From the NCBI GenBank assembly GCA_016781705.1, contig JADDPV010000118.1, forward strand, positions 1 through 7,164: a stretch of DNA of 7,164 bases, written 5' to 3'. Below, piece by piece: positions 1 to 4,039 of this stretch. The DNA is from Rubrobacter sp. (lineage in GTDB: Bacteria > Actinomycetota > Rubrobacteria > Rubrobacterales > Rubrobacteraceae). A program made the translations under genes and the position numbers. Numbering within the stretch: position 1 is the stretch's first letter; every line of letters starts with the position of its first letter. The notes under the pieces are model-generated. The model was given only the letters and a program-made list of their open reading frames with translations, ran no database searches and was not told the origin of the DNA.

Positions 1-7
1 CGGTTAT

Positions 8-33
8 TTCTTCTTCTTAATTCTTCTTCTTAA
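8..33. repeat. Tandem 13-bp direct repeat (two copies)
   Basis: Two perfect back-to-back copies of TTCTTCTTCTTAA occupy 8-20 and 21-33. The tract is AT-rich and all-pyrimidine apart from the AA pairs, in sharp contrast with the GC-rich genes around it. It lies upstream of the Fur-family promoter. Read on the minus strand it is a GAA-rich purine tract, so it could be the 5' leader of a divergent gene off the left edge. Its role is unknown. Confidence 0.85.
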
Positions 34-47
34 ATCCTGTCTTTAAT

Positions 48-60
48 AAGAGTGATTCTT
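48..60. promoter_or_regulatory. Near-palindrome, candidate Fur-type operator
   Basis: AAGAGTGATTCTT is symmetric about G54, with five of six pairs matching (the G52/T56 pair is the exception). Its last two bases are the first two of the predicted -35 hexamer of the Fur-family gene. Fur-family regulators often bind AT-rich inverted repeats and repress themselves, so autoregulation is a reasonable inference. The match to any specific Fur, Zur or PerR consensus is not close. Confidence 0.4.
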
Positions 61-87
61 GATCTTGGCACCTCGGGAGACTAAACT
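59..87 (+). promoter_or_regulatory. Sigma-70 type promoter for the Fur-family gene
   Basis: TTGATC (59-64) and TAAACT (82-87) are separated by exactly 17 bp. A start point six or seven bases after the -10 box would fall at about 93-95, on or next to the GTG start codon at 94. This predicts a leaderless or nearly leaderless mRNA, a common arrangement in actinobacteria. It fits the lack of a well-spaced Shine-Dalgarno: the only candidate, GGGAG at 75-79, lies 14 nt from the GTG. Confidence 0.5.
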
Positions 88-93
88 CTGCAC

Positions 94-525
94 GTGAGCG
101 AGCTTGAGCAATTGCTGAGGGGCCGGGGGTACAGGCTGACCAACCAGCGGCGCGTGATCGGGCGGGAGCTGGAGGGCGCGAGGCACCTCTCGGCGGAGGA
201 GCTCTACGAGCGAGTCAGGGGCGCGAACCCCGAGATAGGGCTCTCGACGGTGTACCGGACGCTGGATTTGTTGCACGAGTTGGGGGTCGTGCGCAAGGAA
301 GACTTCGGGGAGGGGTACTCCCGGTACGAGTTGGCGACCGAGCGGGTACACCACCACGCGCGCTGCCGGGAGTGCGGCGCGGTCATCGAGTTCAACGAGG
401 AACTCATGGAGTACCTGGCGTTGCAGGTCGAGCGGGAGACGGGTTTCGTCACGGACTGGCACGAGATCACGCTGCACGGACGCTGCGCGAGCTGTCAGCG
501 GTCAGCGATCAGCGGTCAGCTTTAG
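94..525 (+). CDS. Fur-family metal-responsive transcriptional regulator
   Basis: The 143-residue product is a typical Fur-family repressor: an N-terminal winged helix (about 1-80; LTNQRR at 15-20, STVYRTLDLL at 51-60) and a C-terminal metal-binding dimerisation domain. Visible ligands are H31, E79, H86, H88 and E99 for the sensory site, and two CxxC pairs, C91/C94 and C131/C134, for the structural zinc. The E79-to-H86 spacing matches Fur rather than PerR. The position where PerR proteins carry a key Asp is Glu (E99), which in studied members disfavours peroxide sensing, so an iron or other metal sensor is more likely than PerR; Zur or Nur cannot be excluded. The GTG at 94 is the only start in frame before the domain and sits at the predicted transcription start. 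The last nine residues (from Q135) are encoded by a tandem heptamer repeat and are probably not functional. The gene is single and convergent with the hydrolase gene. Confidence 0.95.
   Translation: MSELEQLLRGRGYRLTNQRRVIGRELEGARHLSAEELYERVRGANPEIGLSTVYRTLDLLHELGVVRKEDFGEGYSRYELATERVHHHARCRECGAVIEFNEELMEYLALQVERETGFVTDWHEITLHGRCASCQRSAISGQL
495..522. repeat. Four tandem degenerate heptamers (TCAGCNN)
   Basis: Four consecutive 7-bp units, TCAGCGG, TCAGCGA, TCAGCGG and TCAGCTT, run from 495 to 522, right up to the TAG stop of the Fur-family gene. Reverse-complemented, the unit is GCTGANN. The same kind of unit recurs at 602-622, 2061-2076 and 4807-4830. The array encodes the C-terminal tail after the last zinc-binding Cys, so it appears to have replaced or extended the original gene end. 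Confidence 0.8.
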
Positions 526-547
526 TTTCTTGCCCACGGTCCTTTCG

Positions 548-571
548 CGCGGATGCGATACGCGGATGCGA
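548..571. repeat. 11-bp direct repeat
   Basis: CGCGGATGCGA occurs at 548-558 and again at 561-571, with a period of 13 bp, in the short space between the two convergent genes. No function is evident. Confidence 0.7.
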
Positions 572-578
572 AATCGTC

Positions 579-596
579 GCCCTGAATCGGGCTTTT
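579..596 (+). terminator. Weak candidate terminator after the Fur-family gene
   Basis: GCCC (579-582) pairs with GGGC (589-592) across a six-base loop and is followed by TTTT (593-596). The stem has only four pairs and the T run is short, so this is weak as an intrinsic terminator. Its position between two convergent genes is right for one. Confidence 0.35.
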
Positions 597-601
597 CACT
601 T

Positions 602-622
602 GCTGAAGGCTAAACGCTAAAC
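602..622. repeat. Three tandem degenerate heptamers (GCTRAAN)
   Basis: One GCTGAAG unit (602-608) is followed by two GCTAAAC units (609-615 and 616-622). The array covers the stop codon and last residues of the minus-strand hydrolase gene, whose TAG stop is at 612-610. It belongs to the same family as the arrays at 495-522, 2061-2076 and 4807-4830. Confidence 0.75.
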
Positions 623-1377
623 TCCAAGCCGTCCTCGGCGACTAGCACCTCGCCGTCGAAGCCACGCCCAACCTCCCGCGCAAGATCCATCTCGTCCGCC
701 TGCGGGTAGATGTGGGTCAGGACGACTTGCCCGACGCCCGCCTCTCGGGCGGACCTCGCGACCCCGCTCGGGGTCAGGTGGCCGGGCACTTCCATCTCGT
801 CCGGGAAGGAGCATTCTACGAGGAGGGTGTGCGCCCCCCGCGCCAGCTCGACGATGGAAGCGGAGTACTCCGTGTCGCCGGTGTAGACGAGGGGGGCTCC
901 GTTCTCGCCTTCCTGTAGTCGGTAAGCGATGCTCTCGGGCCGGTGCTCGGCGGGCGCCCACGAGAGGCGGTGCCCGCCGGGGAGCTCGATGGGGGAGGGG
1001 CATCGGTGGGGAAGCTCCGTTACCTTCGTTGGGTAGTCACCGATCATCCACTCGCCCCAGGCGTCGGTTACGCGGTCAAAGAACCAGCAGAACGGCTCGG
1101 GGCCGCTGAGGGAGAGCGGCTTCTCGCGCTCCTCGTCGGCACCGTACTTCATGCCGAACATAAGGGGGACGACGTCTACTGTGTGGTCGGGGTGGAAGTG
1201 GGTGAAGAAGATCCTGTCTACGGAGAAGGGGTCGAGGCCGGCGCGAACCATCCCGCGCACGGCGCCCGAGCCGAGGTCGAAAACGAGCGTCTCGCCGCCG
1301 GCCCTCACGACGACGCAGCTCTGGCGGCGCGCAAGCCGCGGGACGACCGTGCCGCTGCCGACGACCGTTACCTCCAC
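610..1377 (-). CDS. RNase Z-like metallo-beta-lactamase-fold hydrolase
   Basis: The 255-residue product has the full di-metal site of the RNase Z branch of the MBL superfamily: THFHPDH at 59-65 (H60, H62, D64, H65), H145 in AEHRPES, D168 in YTGDTEY, H200 in GHLTP and H222 in LTHIYP. The N-terminal MEVTVVGSGT strand is also typical. At 255 residues it is shorter than tRNA-processing RNase Z (about 300 or more). The distance between H145 and D168 leaves little room for the tRNA-binding exosite arm, so a phosphodiesterase or other hydrolase role is as likely as tRNA 3' processing; the substrate is unknown. The GTG at 1377 was chosen because a GGAGGAGG motif lies about 8 nt upstream and the fold begins there. 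The frame stays open upstream, but that part is antisense and out-of-frame to the phosphatase and not protein-like. The start overlaps the end of the upstream phosphatase gene by 10 nt, so the two are probably translationally coupled. The final codons lie in a heptamer repeat. Confidence 0.9.
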   Translation of the reverse strand: MEVTVVGSGTVVPRLARRQSCVVVRAGGETLVFDLGSGAVRGMVRAGLDPFSVDRIFFTHFHPDHTVDVVPLMFGMKYGADEEREKPLSLSGPEPFCWFFDRVTDAWGEWMIGDYPTKVTELPHRCPSPIELPGGHRLSWAPAEHRPESIAYRLQEGENGAPLVYTGDTEYSASIVELARGAHTLLVECSFPDEMEVPGHLTPSGVARSAREAGVGQVVLTHIYPQADEMDLAREVGRGFDGEVLVAEDGLEFSV

Positions 1378-1988
1378 TTCGACGACCTCCTCCCCTTCCA
1401 AGCCCACGCGAGCCCGGCGAGCCCGAGCAACGCCCCGCCCACGACGTCGGAGGCCCAGTGTACCCCTAGGTACACCCGACTCGCATACATCCCAAGCAAC
1501 AGGACCGCCGAGATGGTCCACAAGAGGAGCCCACCGCGCCCCAGGAGACATAGAGCGCCGAGCAGCATCGTGGTCCTCATCGCGTGTCCGCTCGGGTAGG
1601 GGTACAAAAAACCGGCGTCGAGGAGCGGCACGAAGTCTGTCTCGCGCACGGCCCCAGCCGGGATCGGGGGGACCGGCAGAAGGAGCTTCATCGAGACCTC
1701 CACCAGCGCTACCACCAGGAACGCGACGACCAGCCGCGCCGCCAGCCGCCGGTCGCCACGCAGGGATACCGCCACGACCAGCAGCCCGAAGAGTGCCGTC
1801 GAGACTTCGAGACTCCCGAGCGTCGAGAGGAACGCGCCCGTCCGGTCGAGGCTCCCCGATGCGAGCGTCCGCGTCGCCCGCAACAAAGACAGGTCCAGGG
1901 GGAGGAGCCAGCCGGCTCCGGCCGCGGCAGCGTGCAGCGCGAACGCTGCCCCCGATGCCCAGAAAACCGCCTGCGACCACCCCTTCAA
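1368..1988 (-). CDS. PAP2-family membrane phosphatase
   Basis: The 206-residue hydrophobic protein has several membrane spans (about 8-30, 62-76, 84-104, 138-150, 155-168, 182-196) and two of the three phosphatase signature motifs: PSGH at 132-135, and SR170-171 with G175, H177 and D181 in the SRxxxGxHxxxD pattern. These supply the catalytic His pair and Asp of type 2 phosphatidic acid phosphatases, which act on lipid phosphates or lipid-linked pyrophosphates at the membrane. The first motif (KxxxxxxRP) is degenerate: K101 is present, but the Arg position is P108. R116 a few residues later might substitute. The TTG at 1988 is the only usual start in frame; no well-placed Shine-Dalgarno precedes it, although AAGAGGAGGG lies about 40 nt upstream, so the start is uncertain. 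The stop overlaps the hydrolase start, forming a two-gene unit downstream of the sigma factor gene. Substrate is unknown; undecaprenyl-pyrophosphate or phosphatidate are family possibilities. Confidence 0.9.
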   Translation of the reverse strand: MKGWSQAVFWASGAAFALHAAAAGAGWLLPLDLSLLRATRTLASGSLDRTGAFLSTLGSLEVSTALFGLLVVAVSLRGDRRLAARLVVAFLVVALVEVSMKLLLPVPPIPAGAVRETDFVPLLDAGFLYPYPSGHAMRTTMLLGALCLLGRGGLLLWTISAVLLLGMYASRVYLGVHWASDVVGGALLGLAGLAWAWKGRRSSKWR

Positions 1989-2060
1989 GCGGCTCGAGGG
2001 GCAGGGAAGAGGCCGGACCCTGAGGATCGACCCTCCTCTTCAGTGCTCGGGTCGGCTCCC

Positions 2061-2076
2061 GGTTGAGCCTTCAGCC
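2061..2076. repeat. Inverted copy of the GCTGAAG-type repeat
   Basis: The reverse complement of this stretch reads GGCTGAAGGCTCAACC. Its core, GCTGAAGGCTCAAC, matches the core at 602-615 in 13 of 14 positions, in opposite orientation. The two copies therefore bracket the phosphatase/hydrolase gene pair as an imperfect inverted repeat. Confidence 0.6.
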
Positions 2077-2105
2077 TACTAGGCCTAAAGCGGTGTCCAC
2101 GAAAG

Positions 2106-2117
2106 GCGATCGATCGC
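2106..2117. repeat. 12-bp perfect palindrome
   Basis: GCGATCGATCGC is a perfect 12-bp palindrome in the intergenic space between the sigma factor gene and the phosphatase gene. It could be a protein-binding site, but nothing else supports this. It carries overlapping GATC motifs. Confidence 0.5.
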
Positions 2118-2187
2118 GCCGGAACAGCCCTCGTCGACAAGTTAGATCCCTCCGGCGGAAATCTTGACACCTCCAAAATCTGGCTGG

Positions 2188-2208
2188 AAGGACTGATCCT
2201 TGCGCAAG
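2188..2208 (-). other. Overlapping small inverted repeats after the sigma gene
   Basis: Just past the sigma factor stop on the minus strand are a 10-bp palindrome CTTGCGCAAG (2199-2208) and a hairpin with AAGGA/TCCTT arms and a four-base loop (2188-2201). A short ATTTT follows about a dozen bases later. They may help end or stabilise the sigma transcript, but they are not a textbook terminator. Confidence 0.3.
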
Positions 2209-2213
2209 ACGAT

Positions 2214-3098
2214 CTAGGCGACGGCGTCGCGCAGGGCGCGACCGTACTCGCCGGCCTTGAGGATGCGCTCGGCTTCGCGCTGCAGCTGGCGGACACGCTC
2301 GCGTGAGATCTCCAGCTCGTCGCCGAGTTCGGCCAACGTCGCCGGGTCCCGGTTGTCGAGGCCGTAGCGCCTGACGAGCACGTAGCGCGCTCGCTCGGGG
2401 AGACGCTCTATGGCCTCCTTGAGTTGCGAAGTCTCCATCTCGCGCATCACTTCGCCCGGTGTGTCCGACGCCCGCTCGTCCTCGACGAAGTCCCCGAGCT
2501 GCGAGGACGTCTCGTCCGAGGAGATCGGCTGGTCGAGGCTCGTGGCGTCCGGCATCGCGCCCATCGTCAGCGTGACTTCGTCCAGGGTCCACCCCAGCCT
2601 CCCCGCGACCTCCTCTACGGCCGGCTCACGCTCGAACTCCGCTGAGAGCTCGTTGTAGGCGCGGGAGACCTTGCGGATCTTCTCGGTCATGTGTACCGGG
2701 ACGCGTATGGTGCGTCCCTTGTCGGCGACGGCGCGCTGCACGGCCTGCCTTATCCACCACGTGGCGTACGTCGAGAACCTGTAGCCGCGGTCGGGGTCGA
2801 ACTTCTCCACCGCCTTCATCAGGCCTATGTTCCCCTCCTGGATGAGGTCCTCGAAGGGCAGCCCGTAGCCGCGATACTTCTTGGCTACGCTCACCACGAG
2901 CCTGAGGTTCTTCTCGATGAGCCGCCGCCTCGCCCTCCGGTCGCCCTGCTCGGCGCGCTTGGAGAGGTCTATCTCCTCGGCGTGCGTAAGCAAATCTCCC
3001 TGGCCTATGTGCGCCAGGTACTTCGCCAGAAGCTCCGGCGTCTCCGTCGCCCGCTCGACCCCCTTGCCCTCGGGCCTCTTTGTTATCTCTGTTGCCAA
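2214..3098 (-). CDS. Primary-type sigma-70 factor (RpoD/SigA family)
   Basis: The 294-residue product is an RNA polymerase sigma subunit with regions 1.2 to 4. Region 1.2 is at about 20-53, region 2 at about 60-126 (NLRLVVSVAKKY, DLIQEGNIGLMKAV, RFSTYATWWIRQ), region 3 at about 138-215 and region 4 at about 225-285. The region 4 helix-turn-helix holds TLAELGDELEISRERVRQLQ at 254-273. Region 2 is almost invariant relative to housekeeping sigma factors, so it should recognise TTGACA/TATAAT-type promoters. Region 1.1 is absent and total length is short, which fits either a compact primary sigma or a group 2 factor (SigB/HrdD-like); the sequence alone does not separate these. In region 2.4 the Gln equivalent to E. 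coli Q437 is kept (Q118), whereas the T440 equivalent is Gln (Q121). The TTG at 3098 is supported by GGGAGGG ending 4 nt upstream. The gene is followed on the same strand, after 225 bp, by the phosphatase/hydrolase pair. Confidence 0.95.
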   Translation of the reverse strand: MATEITKRPEGKGVERATETPELLAKYLAHIGQGDLLTHAEEIDLSKRAEQGDRRARRRLIEKNLRLVVSVAKKYRGYGLPFEDLIQEGNIGLMKAVEKFDPDRGYRFSTYATWWIRQAVQRAVADKGRTIRVPVHMTEKIRKVSRAYNELSAEFEREPAVEEVAGRLGWTLDEVTLTMGAMPDATSLDQPISSDETSSQLGDFVEDERASDTPGEVMREMETSQLKEAIERLPERARYVLVRRYGLDNRDPATLAELGDELEISRERVRQLQREAERILKAGEYGRALRDAVA

Positions 3099-3165
3099 AT
3101 CGCCCTCCCGAAAGGTGTGACGGCGCCCACCCTGGTACGCAAACTCGTTTCAAAAACTACTCTTG

Positions 3166-3193
3166 ATTCTACCTTGTCTCGGTGCTCTCCAAA
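3166..3193 (-). promoter_or_regulatory. Candidate promoter of the sigma factor gene
   Basis: On the minus strand TTTGGA (3193-3188) and TAGAAT (3171-3166) are spaced by 16 bp. The -10 box is good and the -35 box is poor. The predicted start near 3160 gives a leader of about 60 nt before the TTG at 3098. Confidence 0.4.
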
Positions 3194-3314
3194 CATCCGG
3201 TATTTGTATGGGCGTAGGAGTATACGCAGCAAACCGGCCAAAAGTTTCCTTGGTCCGACGTTGGTCGGTTTTCCGCCAGAAGTTCCCCAGAAGTGGCGTT
3301 ACCGGCGGGTAGTC

Positions 3315-3364
3315 TATACTTGGAGGAAGTGCAGGGAGTGATCTAGCGCGTCCTCGAAAGGACG
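3315..3364 (+). promoter_or_regulatory. Candidate -10 box and leader hairpin for the monooxygenase gene
   Basis: TATACT at 3315-3320 resembles a -10 box, but no good -35 hexamer lies 16-18 bp upstream. Downstream, CGTCCT (3349-3354) pairs perfectly with AGGACG (3359-3364) across a CGAA tetraloop, 12 nt before the alternative GTG start at 3377. If transcribed, this hairpin would sit in the 5' leader. Confidence 0.3.
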
Positions 3365-3403
3365 GCGAGGCGCGTCGTGGACAGAGAAAGGGCTTGTGGT
3401 CGG

Positions 3404-3727
3404 ATGATTGCCATCTTCAACAGCCTCCCCGTCAAGGAGGGGGCGGCGGACGAGATCGTCGAACGTTTCGCCGAAAGCCGCGGCAGCGTCCAGGGCTTTC
3501 CGGGCTTCGTCTCGATGGAGGTCCTGCGCTCGGAGGGAGCCGAGGAGGTACTCGTCGTCACGCGCTGGGAGAGCCGGGAAGCCTTCGATGCGTGGGTCGC
3601 GAGCGACGAGTTCAAGAAGGCCCACGGCCGGGGCGGGGGCGGCGACCTGTTGCGGGGACATCCTCGGATGAGCGCCTACGAGGTCGCCGTCGAACGCGGC
3701 AGGCCCATAGACGAGCCCGTGTCCTGA
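3404..3727 (+). CDS. ABM-fold (antibiotic biosynthesis monooxygenase) protein, HmoA/IsdG-like
   Basis: The 107-residue protein fits the dimeric ferredoxin-like ABM domain throughout. It shows the Asn-Trp-His combination of heme-degrading monooxygenases at near-canonical positions: N6 in AIFNSLPV, W64 in FDAWVASDEF and H74 in KKAHGR. IsdG-type enzymes have N7, W67 and H77. A second Trp (W55) lies in the conserved TRWESREAF stretch. This suggests oxidative heme breakdown and iron release in the cytoplasm, but many ABM proteins with this look are uncharacterised. The ATG at 3404 puts the first strand at the very N-terminus as in relatives. A GTG at 3377 in the same frame has a better Shine-Dalgarno (GAGG, 6 nt upstream) and would add nine residues, so the start is open. 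The C-terminal tail (85-107) is charged and probably disordered. The gene is alone, divergent from the sigma factor gene and convergent with a small membrane-protein gene. Confidence 0.88.
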   Translation: MIAIFNSLPVKEGAADEIVERFAESRGSVQGFPGFVSMEVLRSEGAEEVLVVTRWESREAFDAWVASDEFKKAHGRGGGGDLLRGHPRMSAYEVAVERGRPIDEPVS

Positions 3728-3762
3728 AAGCCGGCCCAGGCGTTCTCAACTGCCGGGCGATG

Positions 3763-3906
3763 CTACAGCGCGACGCTGGGGATGGCCCCCCGTGCCTCGC
3801 CTTCGGACGCGGGCGGTTGGTACTCTCCCCTCCCGAGCACCGCGAACACGACCGCGAAGAGCATGATCATCACGGCCACCAGAATTATCAGGGATATGCG
3901 CTCCAA
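3763..3906 (-). CDS. Small single-span membrane protein (47 aa), hypothetical
   Basis: A short minus-strand reading frame starts with TTG at 3906, preceded by a GAGGGAG Shine-Dalgarno about 8 nt upstream, and ends with TAG at 3765-3763. The 47-residue product has the layout of a genuine small membrane protein. A short N-terminus with charged residues (MERIS) is followed by one long hydrophobic segment at about 4-24 (ISLIILVAVMIMLFAVVFAV), then a polar tail rich in Glu, Gly and Pro from 25 on. No cysteines or known motif are seen. An in-frame TAG lies 14 codons before the TTG, so no longer start exists. The gene is convergent with the monooxygenase gene (36 bp between stops) and divergent from the Crp/Fnr gene. 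The function is not recognisable; it could be a small regulatory or structural membrane subunit. Confidence 0.6.
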   Translation of the reverse strand: MERISLIILVAVMIMLFAVVFAVLGRGEYQPPASEGEARGAIPSVAL

Positions 3907-3993
3907 GTTCCCGTCTCCCTCGTTGCGGCCCTTATCTGCCCCAGCATTCTACAGCAAGCTACGCTGGGGGCTTCGGTGAGCTCGGGCGTAAGG

Positions 3994-4001
3994 TATATAA
4001 T
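3994..4001 (+). promoter_or_regulatory. -10 box upstream of the Crp/Fnr-family gene
   Basis: A perfect TATAAT (3996-4001), embedded in TATATAAT, stands in a GC-rich background. No convincing -35 hexamer is found 16-18 bp upstream (TTCGGT is the nearest), which suggests an activator-dependent promoter or another sigma factor. The predicted start near 4008 gives a leader of about 30 nt with a G-rich ribosome binding site (4029-4033) before the TTG at 4040. Confidence 0.5.
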
Positions 4002-4039
4002 GTACGTGTTTGTAACGGCTACGATCGTGGGGGCCGGTT

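Larger units (their letters stand above)
3099..3403. other. Divergent intergenic region between sigma factor and monooxygenase genes
   Basis: This 305-bp stretch has no credible coding sequence. It holds a candidate minus-strand promoter (3166-3193), an inverted repeat with GCGTA/TACGC arms (3212-3227), a CCGAC/GTCGG hairpin followed by TTTT (3255-3272), and a CGCCA/TGGCG stem (3274-3298) whose interior carries two copies of CCAGAAGT. It also holds a TATACT box (3315-3320) and a perfect six-pair hairpin with a CGAA loop (3349-3364) close to the monooxygenase start. The density of short symmetric elements suggests regulated expression of one or both flanking genes. Confidence 0.6.

Noticed and set aside
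1378..1980. N-terminal extension of the hydrolase reading frame (open to 1980)
   Set aside because: It overlaps the phosphatase gene completely in another frame, is Arg/Gly/Pro-rich and lacks any domain, whereas the GTG at 1377 has a proper ribosome site and begins the fold.
2164..2169. Perfect TTGACA on the plus strand
   Set aside because: No -10-like hexamer lies 16-19 bp downstream, and transcription would run antisense into the sigma factor gene.
3731..3756. CCGGC/GCCGG arms between the convergent monooxygenase and small membrane-protein genes
   Set aside because: A five-pair stem with a 16-nt loop and no T run on either side is too weak to call a terminator.
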